From an uncultured Bacteroidales bacterium (GTDB lineage Bacteria > Bacteroidota > Bacteroidia > Bacteroidales > Paludibacteraceae): a DNA stretch of 64,000 nucleotides. The first letter of the stretch is position 1. Each line of letters begins with the position of its first letter. The notes beneath the pieces are model-generated. The model was not told the DNA's origin, made no database searches, and saw only the letters and a program-made list of their open reading frames with translations. Location: the NCBI GenBank assembly GCA_902798965.1, contig CADBYS010000007.1, forward strand, positions 1 through 64,000, read 5' to 3'. The position numbers and the translations under genes were made by a program. Shown here in pieces: positions 8,322-17,815 of the stretch.

Positions 8322-10304
8322 ATGAGAAACTTAACTAACGAAGAGATTCAACAATTAATCAGACAGCATTGCAAAGCAGAAGATTGGACGAAGATTGAAG
8401 TAGCAGAACCGTTTCACGCGGAGTACATAGAGGAAGTAGCCTTCTCCGGCAAGGTACGTATAGGCAAGATGGAAGCCGAGTACGAATTGCCGGGAGGTTT
8501 CCGTGTGCACAGCGGCTTGTACCGCGCGAACATCCACAACTGCGAGTTCGGCGACAACGTACATATCTACAACATTCATAACTACATGGCCAACTACCGC
8601 ATCGGTCATGACACGTGCATCGAGAATGTACACTCGATCGTAGTGGACGGCAGCAGCACGTTCGGCAACGGCGTGCGCGTGCCGGTGATGAACGAAGGCG
8701 GCGGACGCGAGATACCGATCTTCGATCACCTGTCGGCACATCTGGCATACATACTGACGCTGTATCGTCATCGTCCTGAGGTAATAGAACGCTTGACCGA
8801 GATGATCGATGCATACGCCGAGAGCCAACGCTCGACGATGGGCGAGATAGGCAACCATGTGCGGATCATCAACTGCGGCAGCCTGAAGAACGTTCGCATA
8901 GGCGACTACGCCCAGATAGGCGGAGCGTCGGTGCTCAAGAACGGCTCGCTCAACTCCAACGAGCACGCACCGATCAAGATCGGTTCGGGCGTGAAGTGCA
9001 ACGACTTCATCCTGTGCTCGGGTGTGACGGTGACCGACAGTACGCTGGTAAGCAAGTGTTTCGTAGGTCAAGGCTGCGAGATGGGTAAGCACTACTCAGC
9101 CTTGGAGTCGCTGTTCTTCAGCAACTGCCAAGGTTTCCACGGCGAGGCAACAGCCATATTTGCAGGCCCTTACACGGTAACGCACCACAAGTCAACCCTG
9201 CTGATTGCGGGTATGTTCTCGTTCCTGAACGCAGGTTCGGGCAGTAATCAGTCGAACCACATGTACAAGCTCGGGCCTATTCATCAGGGCGTAGCCGAAC
9301 GCGGCTCAAAAACCACATCAGACTCGTACCTGCTGTGGCCTGCCAAGGTGGGTGCGTTCACGCTGGTGATGGGACGCCACACCAAGCACTCGGATACCTC
9401 GGCGCTACCGTTCTCGTACCTGATAGAGAATGCTACGGAGAGTTACATCGTGCCGGCAGTGAACCTGCGTTCGGTAGGTACGATTCGTGATGCACAGAAA
9501 TGGCCGAAGCGTGACAACCGTAAAGACCCGAAGAAACTTGACCTGATCAACTACAACCTACTCTCCCCCTACACGATACAGAAGATGTACCAGGGACAGC
9601 AGGTGCTGCGCGACATTATGCGACTGTCGGGCGAAGGGACGGAAGTGTATTCGTACCAGAACTGTAAGATCCGCAACTCCTCGCTGAGGAACGGCATCAA
9701 GCTCTACGAGATAGGCATCAAGAAGTTCCTGGGTAACTCGCTCATCTCGCGACTGAGCAAGACAGAGTGGCATAATCTTGACGAGTTGCGCCGCGCCTTG
9801 AAGCCTGACAATACGATCGGCCTGGGCGAGTGGATCGACTGCTCGGGACTGATTGCGCCACGTGCAGAGATCAGCCGCTTGCTGACGGATATACAGGAAG
9901 GGCGCATCACCACGCCGGAGCAGATACAGGAGCGCTTTGCCGAGATGCACGCCAACTACTACAACTACGAGTGGACATGGGCGCTGGATAAACTGGAACA
10001 GGTGTGGGGCAAGAAAGTCGATGAGGTAGAAGTGGCAGATATCGTGCGCGCCATCGAAGAATGGAAGCAGGCGGTAGTGGGCTTGGATAAGATGGTATAT
10101 GAAGATGCGCGGAAAGAGTTCAGCCTGAATGCCCACACGGGCTTCGGCGTGGATGGCGATGCGCAACAGAACAGCCTGGACTTCGAGAACGTGCGCGGCA
10201 AGTTCGAGAGCAACTCGTTTGTGCTGTCTGTGCTGGAACATATACGCAAGAAGTCGGCACTCGGTGACGATATGCTTCAACAAGTAAAGAGCGTGCAACA
10301 ATAG
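8322..10304 (+). CDS. DUF4954 family protein, hexapeptide beta-helix
   Basis: 660 residues. The first half has the isoleucine-rich hexad pattern of left-handed beta-helix proteins (FGDNVHIYNIHNYMANYRIG, VRIGDYAQIGGASVLKNG), as in acyltransferases and sugar-nucleotide acetyl or pyrophosphorylase domains. The rest (from about residue 400, MYQGQQVLRDI onward) is helical. This matches the Bacteroidota DUF4954 family, whose role is not established. Position after galK-galM suggests a sugar link, but that is inference. The last codons form the left arm of a terminator hairpin. Confidence 0.8.
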   Translation: MRNLTNEEIQQLIRQHCKAEDWTKIEVAEPFHAEYIEEVAFSGKVRIGKMEAEYELPGGFRVHSGLYRANIHNCEFGDNVHIYNIHNYMANYRIGHDTCIENVHSIVVDGSSTFGNGVRVPVMNEGGGREIPIFDHLSAHLAYILTLYRHRPEVIERLTEMIDAYAESQRSTMGEIGNHVRIINCGSLKNVRIGDYAQIGGASVLKNGSLNSNEHAPIKIGSGVKCNDFILCSGVTVTDSTLVSKCFVGQGCEMGKHYSALESLFFSNCQGFHGEATAIFAGPYTVTHHKSTLLIAGMFSFLNAGSGSNQSNHMYKLGPIHQGVAERGSKTTSDSYLLWPAKVGAFTLVMGRHTKHSDTSALPFSYLIENATESYIVPAVNLRSVGTIRDAQKWPKRDNRKDPKKLDLINYNLLSPYTIQKMYQGQQVLRDIMRLSGEGTEVYSYQNCKIRNSSLRNGIKLYEIGIKKFLGNSLISRLSKTEWHNLDELRRALKPDNTIGLGEWIDCSGLIAPRAEISRLLTDIQEGRITTPEQIQERFAEMHANYYNYEWTWALDKLEQVWGKKVDEVEVADIVRAIEEWKQAVVGLDKMVYEDARKEFSLNAHTGFGVDGDAQQNSLDFENVRGKFESNSFVLSVLEHIRKKSALGDDMLQQVKSVQQ

Positions 10305-10320
10305 CACGCTCTTACTTTTT
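10287..10320 (+). terminator. intrinsic terminator overlapping the stop codon
   Basis: AAGAGCGTGC (10287-10296) pairs with GCACGCTCTT (10304-10313), followed by ACTTTTT. The left arm is coding sequence and the loop contains the stop, so the DUF4954 mRNA ends directly at its stop codon. Confidence 0.85.
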
Positions 10321-10337
10321 CTATATATATGCATTGA

Positions 10338-11588
10338 TTATTCGAAATGCATCACTTTGGCGGGAGAGATGCGGGTTGCCAAGGAGGTGGGCGCAAGCAA
10401 GGTGAGCAGACTGACCACAAGAATCAGCACATTGAGCAGCAACAGCCCTACCCACGGGAAGGTGACAGGCACGTACGATACATAGTACGTAGCAGGATCG
10501 AGCGGGATAAGGCGGAAGAAGTACTGCACGGCTACAAGCACCAAGCCGAGGATATTCCCCCACAACATACCTTTGCCGACAAGGATAGTAGCCTCGTAGA
10601 TGAATATGCGGCGGATAAAGCGGTTGTTGGCACCCAGTGCCTTGAGGATGCCAATCATAGGTATAGCATCGAGGATGAGGATAATCAGTCCGCTGACTAT
10701 ATTGAATCCGGAAACAGCGAGCATCAACAGGATGATCACCCACACGTTCATATCCAGCAAGTCCAGCCAATAGAACACAGCCGGTTGTTTCTGGATGATG
10801 CTCTGAGGATAATACGCGCTGCCTTCCTTATCCAGACGGTTGGCAACAGAGAAATAGACCTGATCGTACACCGGGTCAAGATACGCCAGATCGGTCAGAC
10901 GCATCTCGATGCCTGAAACCTGCGTACTATCCCAGCCGTTGAGTTGCACCACAGCGGGCTGCGGACAAAGCACGAAGAGCTTATCAAATTCCGCAAACGA
11001 TGACGAATAGATGCCTGTAACCGTAAACTTCCTGACCCGGAGCGCATCGCCCACAAAATAGCATAATACGGATTCGCCGACATGCAGCCCCAAGGCGCGC
11101 GCATTATCGGCTGAGAGCAAGACCTGATTCATCTGCCCGGGCAGATCGCCCTCCACCAGATTCTCGCGGAAAAACTCCCACGCTCCGCTTGGCTCAGATT
11201 GCCCGGCTGAATCGACCGGCAATCCTTTGAGCACAATGCCCTGAAAGTTATCGGGAGTCTTGAGCATACCGGGTTTGGTAACGAAGGTATTGACGGACTG
11301 AACATGCGGCATAGCGCGCAGCATAGCAAGCAAGGAGTCGGGCGCAAGGATAGGCTGGTATTCGTAGGTATTGTTGTTATCGAAACTTGTGATCTGAATA
11401 TGCGCGCCAAACCCTGCTACTTTGGCTGTGACTGTCTGCTTGAATCCGACCACCACACACACGGTGATGAGCATCACCATCACGCCGATGGTTATACCCG
11501 CCAACGCCACGCGCACAGCGGGTCGAGCCGTGCGATGGGCAGCTGAAGAGTAATACAATCGTTGAGCTATGCGGCGTTCGATATTCAT
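10338..11588 (-). CDS. ABC permease, LolC/LolE-FtsX type
   Basis: About 416 residues in FtsX/MacB-type layout: an N-terminal helix (LAGITIGVMVMLITVCVVVGF), a large periplasmic domain (about residues 55-265), then three C-terminal helices (VIILLMLAVSGFNIVSGLI, the ILGLVLVAVQYFF region, and VGLLLLNVLILVVSLL). The conserved IGILKALGANNRFIRRIF coupling segment is present. It probably extracts lipoproteins from the inner membrane for transfer to the outer membrane together with a LolD-type ATPase that is not in the window. The in-frame GTG two codons earlier is less likely than the ATG at 11588. Confidence 0.85.
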   Translation of the reverse strand: MNIERRIAQRLYYSSAAHRTARPAVRVALAGITIGVMVMLITVCVVVGFKQTVTAKVAGFGAHIQITSFDNNNTYEYQPILAPDSLLAMLRAMPHVQSVNTFVTKPGMLKTPDNFQGIVLKGLPVDSAGQSEPSGAWEFFRENLVEGDLPGQMNQVLLSADNARALGLHVGESVLCYFVGDALRVRKFTVTGIYSSSFAEFDKLFVLCPQPAVVQLNGWDSTQVSGIEMRLTDLAYLDPVYDQVYFSVANRLDKEGSAYYPQSIIQKQPAVFYWLDLLDMNVWVIILLMLAVSGFNIVSGLIILILDAIPMIGILKALGANNRFIRRIFIYEATILVGKGMLWGNILGLVLVAVQYFFRLIPLDPATYYVSYVPVTFPWVGLLLLNVLILVVSLLTLLAPTSLATRISPAKVMHFE

Positions 11589-11620
11589 TGGCACGATTTT
11601 TGTTGTTGACTTCGTGTATT

Positions 11621-12013
11621 ATGTATTTGTTGCGTACATATGGTTTTGCATTGTTGCTGTTGCTAATAGCATCAGCGGCTATGGCGCAGGATATGCCTGC
11701 TACGCCCCGCCGAACGGCCGAGGAGAGGGCGATGAAGCAGACAGAGATGCTGGTACGCGACTTAGGCATCCGCGATTCGCTGACCCGTGACACTATTTAC
11801 CGCGTTCATCTGCGCTATACGCGTAGCCGCGAAAAGGTTACGACCCGTTCGGAGGCTATAGAGTGCATGAATCGTCTGCTTGCCGAACTGAAAGGCATAC
11901 TGACCAAGAGCCAGTACGAACGCCTGCAAGCTATCCCTCTGCGCCACGGCGCTCGCGCTCCTCATGCGGGAAGAGATACTGTTTCCCAAACAGCCACACC
12001 ACCAGCGCCATAA
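11621..12013 (+). CDS. small periplasmic helical protein
   Basis: About 130 residues. A signal peptide (LLRTYGFALLLLLIASAAMAQ) precedes a charged helical part (RTAEERAMKQTEMLVRDLG ... SQYERLQAI). The length and helical hairpin look loosely like the Spy/CpxP-type periplasmic proteins common in Bacteroidota, but the diagnostic LTxxQ motif is not clear. It is divergent from the permease with 32 bases between starts and overlaps the end of the convergent PAP2 gene by 83 bases; the overlapping tail (GARAPHAGRDTVSQTATPP) is low complexity. A TTG start at 11588 is possible but would overlap the permease start. Confidence 0.55.
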   Translation: MYLLRTYGFALLLLLIASAAMAQDMPATPRRTAEERAMKQTEMLVRDLGIRDSLTRDTIYRVHLRYTRSREKVTTRSEAIECMNRLLAELKGILTKSQYERLQAIPLRHGARAPHAGRDTVSQTATPPAP

Positions 12014-12596
12014 GCATCCCGACCATCAGTCCCGCCGCTATATCGAGCGGATAATGAACTCCAAGATACATTCTGCTGTAACAATTCAGCGCTACCCATA
12101 GCATCATGGGCAGCGTGACAATCAGGTGCATCCATAGCGGTTTGCGGTACGTAGCGATGGCCGCAAAGAGCGTGGCACACGCCATAGTGTTGGCTGCATG
12201 ATTGCTGCAAAAGCCGTATAATCCTCCGCGATACCCGTTGACGACCTGCACGAGTGCGCCGATCTCAGCATCATGCGTAGGTCGCGTACGAGCTACGAGC
12301 GGCTTGATGACTTGCGCGCACAACAGATCCGAACCGCCTACCGCAATAGCGAACATAAACAGGGCGAGGCAAACAACAGGTGCATCCCACACCACGCCGC
12401 GACGCCCGGCACGTATGCGGATGGTTTTGCGTTGATGCCAAAACAGGATTATCAGCCACACGATAAGCACGGCATACAAGGGAATCCATGTCTTGCCCTG
12501 ACTGACTATCCACATCAACTGATCCGCCCACGTACTGTGTGCGCTGTTGATGGCAAGAAGCCACTGCTTGTCGATATGAATGAGTTGGCTAAACAT
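11931..12596 (-). CDS. PAP2-family membrane phosphatase
   Basis: 221 residues, about six membrane helices. All three phosphatase motifs are readable: KPLVARTRP, SNHAANTM (in place of the usual PSGH, catalytic His kept) and SRMYLGVHYPLD. Such enzymes remove phosphate from undecaprenyl pyrophosphate or lipid A at the periplasmic face. The long upstream extension in this frame overlaps rsmE and is not protein-like; ATG 12596 (MFSQLIHIDKQW) overlaps the end of rsmE by 8 bases, which fits translational coupling. Confidence 0.88.
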   Translation of the reverse strand: MFSQLIHIDKQWLLAINSAHSTWADQLMWIVSQGKTWIPLYAVLIVWLIILFWHQRKTIRIRAGRRGVVWDAPVVCLALFMFAIAVGGSDLLCAQVIKPLVARTRPTHDAEIGALVQVVNGYRGGLYGFCSNHAANTMACATLFAAIATYRKPLWMHLIVTLPMMLWVALNCYSRMYLGVHYPLDIAAGLMVGMLMALVVWLFGKQYLFPHEERERRGAEG

Positions 12597-13314
12597 ATGC
12601 GGATATATATGTGCAGGCGACGATGGCTGCCGTTTCGGTACGCAGACGAGCATCGCCCAGACTGACGGGAATGAAGCCATGCTCCATAGCCAGCCTAACC
12701 TCGTCGTCGTCGAATCCTCCTTCTGCTCCGATGAGTACGATGGTTGACTCGGCATCGGGGTTCTTGCGCAGTTCATCGCGCAAGTCACGTTTGTCCGTCC
12801 AAGGCGAAGAGTGAGCAATATATCGGCGCTGCTCGGTGGCAGAAAGCACGCAATCGCTGAACGACTGCATCTCACGCAGTTGGGGCAAGTAAGCCGAGAG
12901 ACTCTGCTTGGCTGCAGAAAGAATGATCTTCTCCAGGCGGTCGTTGCGTATCTGCTTGCGCTCGCTGTAGTGGCACAAGAGCGGCGTTATGGTGTCCACT
13001 CCGATCTCCGTACACTTCTCCACACACCACTCCATCCGGTCGATGTTCTTGGTCGGTGCCACGGCAATATGAACATTGCCCTTGTGATGCTTGGGTTGCG
13101 GCTCGATGTTGAGCACTTCCACCTCGCAATGTTTGGGATGCGGGTTGACGACACGGGTAGTGAGTAGTGTACCTCGTCCGTCAGCTACGTACAAGGTATC
13201 TCCCACCGTATAACGCAACACGCGCACGGCGTGCGCGCTTTGCTCCTCGTCGAGCGTAAGGTGTTGCCCGACTTGTACATCCGTTGGGATATCTATGCTA
13301 TAGAACAGATACAT
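12589..13314 (-). CDS. rsmE: 16S rRNA m3U1498 methyltransferase
   Basis: 241 residues. The SPOUT-fold signatures VLIGAEGGFDDDEV and SLGDARLRTETAAIVA are typical of RsmE, and the N-terminal PUA-like part includes HAVRVLRYTVGD. It methylates N3 of U1498 in the small-subunit rRNA, using SAM. The start at ATG 13314 comes one base after the prfA stop, so the two translation genes and PAP2 form a tight minus-strand operon. Confidence 0.94.
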   Translation of the reverse strand: MYLFYSIDIPTDVQVGQHLTLDEEQSAHAVRVLRYTVGDTLYVADGRGTLLTTRVVNPHPKHCEVEVLNIEPQPKHHKGNVHIAVAPTKNIDRMEWCVEKCTEIGVDTITPLLCHYSERKQIRNDRLEKIILSAAKQSLSAYLPQLREMQSFSDCVLSATEQRRYIAHSSPWTDKRDLRDELRKNPDAESTIVLIGAEGGFDDDEVRLAMEHGFIPVSLGDARLRTETAAIVACTYISAYV

Positions 13315-13315
13315 T

Positions 13316-14416
13316 CTACAAATTTGCCTCCTTGAGCCGTTCGGCATTCTCGGCCACTGTCAGCGCATCAATCACTCCCTGGATATCGCCATCCATGAAT
13401 GCAGCGAGGTTATACACGGTGTAGCCTATGCGATGGTCAGTGATTCGACCTTGGGGATAGTTGTACGTACGGATCTTGGCACTGCGGTCGCCGGTAGAAA
13501 CCATGGTCTTGCGGCGGGAAGCGATATCATCAATATACTTCTGATGCTCCTTGTCGTAGATTTGCGTACGCAAACGTGAGAGAGCACGTTCCTTGTTCTT
13601 AGGCTGATCACGCGTCTCGGTACACTCAATCAATATTTCCTGCACCTCGCCTGTGTTGGGGTTCTTCCACATGTAACGGAGGCGTACGCCTGACTCTACT
13701 TTGTTGACGTTCTGTCCTCCGGCTCCTCCTGAACGGAAAGTCTCCCACTTGATCTCTCCCTCGTTGATATGTACCTCGAACTCATCGGCCTCGGGCAGTA
13801 CGGCAACCGTGGCTGCCGACGTATGCAGTCGGCCTTGGGTCTCAGTAGCCGGCACGCGCTGCACGCGATGCACGCCACTCTCGTACTTGAGTGTGCCATA
13901 GACGTTCTGTCCGGTTACGTTGAAGATGATCTCCTTGTAGCCGCCTACCGCTCCCTCGGAGAACGAGGAAACACTGTACTTGAAACCTTTCATCTCGAAG
14001 TACTTGGTGTACATGCGGAACAGATCACCGGCAAACAGCGCCGCTTCGTCTCCTCCCGTACCGCTGCGGATCTCCATCACTACGTTCTTGCCATCCTCGG
14101 GATCTTGGGGCAGGAGTTGGAGTTTGACATCCTCCTCCAAGGCGGGCAGTTGCGCTTCCAGCGCATCAATTTCCTCGCGTGCCATCTCCTTCATCTCAGG
14201 ATCAGACTCGTGGAAGAACACCTCCTTGGCCGAACGCAGTTCCATGACAGCCTGCTTGTACTTACCGGCAGAGTTGAGCACACGCTCCAAGTCGTGGTAC
14301 TCACGATTCAGGCGCACGTAACGTGCCTGATCGGCAATCACCGCCGGATCGGTAAGCAGCAGGTTGATCTCGTGGAACTTACCCTCCAGACCTTCTATTT
14401 TCTCAAGTATATCCAT
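13316..14416 (-). CDS. prfA: peptide chain release factor 1
   Basis: 366 residues, the usual RF1 length. The peptidyl-hydrolysis GGQ lies in SGGAGGQNVNKVESG. The RF1-type blocks GRLHTSAATVAVLPE and YNYPQGRITDHRIGYT separate it from RF2. It recognises UAA and UAG and releases the finished chain. Its ATG overlaps the stop of the Wzc-like gene (TAATG), so release factor and polysaccharide kinase are translationally coupled, an unusual pairing. Confidence 0.96.
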   Translation of the reverse strand: MDILEKIEGLEGKFHEINLLLTDPAVIADQARYVRLNREYHDLERVLNSAGKYKQAVMELRSAKEVFFHESDPEMKEMAREEIDALEAQLPALEEDVKLQLLPQDPEDGKNVVMEIRSGTGGDEAALFAGDLFRMYTKYFEMKGFKYSVSSFSEGAVGGYKEIIFNVTGQNVYGTLKYESGVHRVQRVPATETQGRLHTSAATVAVLPEADEFEVHINEGEIKWETFRSGGAGGQNVNKVESGVRLRYMWKNPNTGEVQEILIECTETRDQPKNKERALSRLRTQIYDKEHQKYIDDIASRRKTMVSTGDRSAKIRTYNYPQGRITDHRIGYTVYNLAAFMDGDIQGVIDALTVAENAERLKEANL

Positions 14417-17010
14417 TATGATTCTTCTTCGGCGTAATAGCTGTACGGATTACGTTTGCGCTTATGAATCATGTCATCGGCCATCAGCCACAGTTGTTGC
14501 CCGACAGACATATTCTTATTCTTACCTTTCTTCGATTTGGATCGACCATAGCCGTAACCGTAGCCATATCCGTACCCGCCATACGTGCCATAGCCACCAC
14601 GCTTACGTCCGTAGCCGTAGCCATAGCCGTAACCGTAACCGCCGTGGAAGCCTTCGGTAGGAATATCCGACAGGACAAGATGAATCTTGCTGCCATAATC
14701 TTCTTCCAGAGCTTTCAATGCTTGCGAGCAGAATGACTTGGACGTCTGCAAGCAACGGATGACGAAGAGTGTCAGATCGGTTTCAGCAACCAGTGACAAG
14801 GCGTCGGGCACCTGACCGATAGGCGATGTATCGATAATGATATAGTCGTACTGCTCGCGCATCTTCTTGATGAATCCGAGCAACTTATCGCTGTGGATCA
14901 ATTCACCGGGGTTAGGCGGCACAGAGCCGGCACGAATAAAGTCGAAATCGAAACTGTCGATGTGTATGATCAGATCCTCCTCCTTGCATTCGTCAATCAG
15001 GAAGTTCGTTATACCCAAGCCGTTCTCGACAGCAAGCTTGGTGTGGATGTTCGGTTTGCGCACATCAAGGTCGATAAGCAGAGTCTTCTTGCCGCTCATG
15101 CCATACAATGCAGCAAGGTTGGTTGACATGAATGTCTTACCGTCGCCGGACTCTGCTGAGGTGATACAGATACACAGTTTATCCTTTCTGCCCACGATGA
15201 ACTCGATACGCGTTCGAATAGCTCGCAGCATCTCCGAATATCCGGAACGAGGCGAAGTCTTGACCAGCGTAGGATTCTGCGTGCGTGCATGACGCAATGT
15301 GCCTATCAGACGGAAGTTCGATAGTTTCTCAGCTTCCTTGGGCGTACGAATCTTATCGTTGAGCAGTTCGGAAACGATGATAAGCAAGAGCGGAAGTATA
15401 GCTCCTACAGCCAGGAACGAGCTCATCGTCTTCTTTTTCACCTTACCGTTCACCAGTTTGGTAGTGGTGCGTGCGCGATCAAGAATCTCGTTATCGGGAG
15501 TGTTCGAAGCCTTCTGGATCTCCGACTCGGCGCGTTTCTGCAGGAAGAAAGTATAGTAATTGTCGTCGATGCGATAGTTACGTTCGATGGCAACCATCTG
15601 CAGTTCTTTCTCCGGCAATCGCTGGATATCCTTCTCGACCTCGGAGTAACGCAGTTGCAAGTCGCGTTTCTCAAGTTCCAGCGACTTACGCATGGACTTA
15701 ACGACCTCGGCAATCGTAAGTTTCACATTCTCAATATCCTTGGTGTACTTGGCATAGAACACGTTCTTGTCCGTCAGTTCGCCGCGTTGGATCTGCAGTT
15801 CGTTGAGCTGCGTTACCAAAGGCATCAGCGATGATTCGTTCAGACCGAGCGATGCGGGTGCGATGACTGTACCCTGCTCGATCGACTCGTGCAAGTAGTT
15901 GTCGAGATAATCCAGATAGGTCTCCTTGAGTCGCATCTGCAGCACTTGCTGATCATATCCCGAAACCATCGACATGAGCTGCGAGGCGTAGGAGCCGACA
16001 TCCACAAAGCGGTTCTCCTGTCGGAAAGCGGTCATCTCTCCCTCCGACTCCTCGAGCGACTTCTGCAATACAACCAACTGCTTGTTGATGAAATCGATTG
16101 AGCGCTCGGCTTGTTCGTTCTTACGCTCGAGGTTCTGGATGAGGAAGATATCCTGAATCTTGTCAATGAAGTCACAATCGCGCTCGTAAGTCTCACTGGT
16201 AAGTCCGATGCAGAGCACAGTAGAACTCTCTTGCAGGAAGTTCAGCTGCAGTCGGGACTGGAACTCGGAAACGAGTGACTCATGCGAGCGCAGCTTGAAG
16301 AACATTCTTCCCTTGGCAGCCATGAACTGCGTAGGCCAAATGATACCTGAGAAATACGGCGTTTCGAATGGTTCACCGTAATGGGTTATTACCTCAAACT
16401 GTGTAAGATGCTCGTCATCATTGTCCTTGAGCGCCACACGCAGCACACCATCTTCCATCATATCCAAGCGGAACAACAGGTCGTACGCTCTTTCGCTGAT
16501 TTCGGTTGTCTCCAAAGTGAAAGGAGTATTCCTGTACAGGTTACGCGTCTTGAAGCGACCCATGGTGATGTACTCCACATTCATAAACGGCAAGCTATCC
16601 ACCGTACGGCTGATCAAGTCGTGTGAACGAAGTCGAAGAACCTGATTGTTAATGTCGTTCATTCCATCATCTACACGGAATCCCGACATCAGGTTAGCGC
16701 CATAACCACCCGACTGCTTGATGATGATAGTACCATAACTGTAATAGGCAGCTATCCATTTGCGGTTCTTGAGCATAGCCAGACTGAACGCGATGGCCAA
16801 ACCGATAGCGAACAGATACCAATAGTGGAGAATACGTATCACCCACTCCATGATATCGATGTTCGACTTGCCGTCGTCATCGTCTGCACCCTGATTATCC
16901 ATGGTTGCGCCATACGGGTTGGCGTAAGGACTTCCATACGGGTTGCCGTAAGGATTAGCATATGGATTAGCGTATGGATTGCTATACGGGTTATTTTCAA
17001 ACGTTGCCAT
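14416..17010 (-). CDS. Wzc-like polysaccharide co-polymerase/tyrosine autokinase
   Basis: 864 residues. Order: N-terminal repeats of the tetrapeptide NPY(A/G/S) (residues 6-33), first membrane helix (about 68-86), a periplasmic coiled-coil Wzz domain, second membrane helix (FLAVGAILPLLLIIVSELL, about 515-535), then a cytoplasmic BY-kinase with Walker A SAESGDGKTFMSTN, Walker A' LLIDLDVRKP and Walker B YIIIDTSP. A tail of alternating Gly-Tyr follows (GYGYGYGYG twice), supplying about a dozen tyrosines for the autophosphorylation typical of this family. It controls chain length and export of capsule or exopolysaccharide with the Wza-like proteins upstream. Confidence 0.9.
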   Translation of the reverse strand: MATFENNPYSNPYANPYANPYGNPYGSPYANPYGATMDNQGADDDDGKSNIDIMEWVIRILHYWYLFAIGLAIAFSLAMLKNRKWIAAYYSYGTIIIKQSGGYGANLMSGFRVDDGMNDINNQVLRLRSHDLISRTVDSLPFMNVEYITMGRFKTRNLYRNTPFTLETTEISERAYDLLFRLDMMEDGVLRVALKDNDDEHLTQFEVITHYGEPFETPYFSGIIWPTQFMAAKGRMFFKLRSHESLVSEFQSRLQLNFLQESSTVLCIGLTSETYERDCDFIDKIQDIFLIQNLERKNEQAERSIDFINKQLVVLQKSLEESEGEMTAFRQENRFVDVGSYASQLMSMVSGYDQQVLQMRLKETYLDYLDNYLHESIEQGTVIAPASLGLNESSLMPLVTQLNELQIQRGELTDKNVFYAKYTKDIENVKLTIAEVVKSMRKSLELEKRDLQLRYSEVEKDIQRLPEKELQMVAIERNYRIDDNYYTFFLQKRAESEIQKASNTPDNEILDRARTTTKLVNGKVKKKTMSSFLAVGAILPLLLIIVSELLNDKIRTPKEAEKLSNFRLIGTLRHARTQNPTLVKTSPRSGYSEMLRAIRTRIEFIVGRKDKLCICITSAESGDGKTFMSTNLAALYGMSGKKTLLIDLDVRKPNIHTKLAVENGLGITNFLIDECKEEDLIIHIDSFDFDFIRAGSVPPNPGELIHSDKLLGFIKKMREQYDYIIIDTSPIGQVPDALSLVAETDLTLFVIRCLQTSKSFCSQALKALEEDYGSKIHLVLSDIPTEGFHGGYGYGYGYGYGRKRGGYGTYGGYGYGYGYGYGRSKSKKGKNKNMSVGQQLWLMADDMIHKRKRNPYSYYAEEES

Positions 17011-17058
17011 GATCTAATTGACTATTTTACAGATTGAGGATTTACGAAATTATGTTGC

Positions 17059-17814
17059 TTAAAAATTCACGTTGGGAATATAATTGAGCACGGATATCAG
17101 CAATGCAAGTGATGACGTTACAAGGCTGATAAATCCGCTATAACTCGGCACTTTGTAGAATGCTCCCGGTTCGCGGCTGACATAAATCAGATCGTTGGGG
17201 TACACATAATAATACTTGGAATCGATGATCGTTTTGGCACGTATATCGAACTCCAGCACCTCGGGCTCTTCATTGCCGTTGGGGCGAACTATACGCACAT
17301 GCTTGCGGTCACCGGAATTGGCGACATCGCCTGTCATGGCCAAGGCCTGGAAGATAGTCATGCGTTCCTTGTAGATCTTGTACACACCCGAGCCCAGATC
17401 ACCGAGGACGGTGAAGTTCTTGTTGTACAATGCCATCTTAACATCGGCATCCGGGATAATCTGGCGGAAGTAATACGCCAAGGTATCCTGCGCCTCGCGT
17501 TCGGTCAATCCCTCAAGATGAATCGGCGGCAGGAACGGCAGATCGACTGTACCATCGGCATAGATGCGGTAGGAATTGGCATACTGCGTATAACCTTGAT
17601 TTTGATTAGGATTCATCGCCTTGCTGATTGTTTCGTCCATCGTGATGAGGCGATACACGATCTCATCATTCACATGCAGACGATACGGCTCGTAAGGCAC
17701 AGAATCGTACGTGGGTATTCCGTCACGTTCCTGGAGCAAACCAATTTGCCGGTTGGAGTAGCAACCGGTCAGCACCAATGCTGTAAGCAGGAGATAAAGT
17801 ATTCTGTTTCTCAT
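17059..17814 (-). CDS. Wza-like polysaccharide export lipoprotein
   Basis: 251 residues. The lipoprotein signal LTALVLTGC is followed by a Poly_export domain (YRLHVNDEIVYRLI) and an SLBB-type segment (FTVLGDLGSGVYKIYKERMTIFQALAMTGD), with a C-terminal hydrophobic helix (FISLVTSSLALLISVL). It would form or gate the outer-membrane exit for polysaccharide. The start at ATG 17814 directly follows the stop of the paralogue upstream; the longer ORF start lies within that paralogue and is rejected. Confidence 0.88.
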   Translation of the reverse strand: MRNRILYLLLTALVLTGCYSNRQIGLLQERDGIPTYDSVPYEPYRLHVNDEIVYRLITMDETISKAMNPNQNQGYTQYANSYRIYADGTVDLPFLPPIHLEGLTEREAQDTLAYYFRQIIPDADVKMALYNKNFTVLGDLGSGVYKIYKERMTIFQALAMTGDVANSGDRKHVRIVRPNGNEEPEVLEFDIRAKTIIDSKYYYVYPNDLIYVSREPGAFYKVPSYSGFISLVTSSLALLISVLNYIPNVNF

Positions 17815-17815
17815 A

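Noticed and set aside
12597-12875. N-terminal extension of the PAP2 gene
   Set aside because: Overlaps rsmE throughout and reads as Ser/Arg/Pro-rich non-protein sequence; MFSQLIHIDKQW is the natural start.
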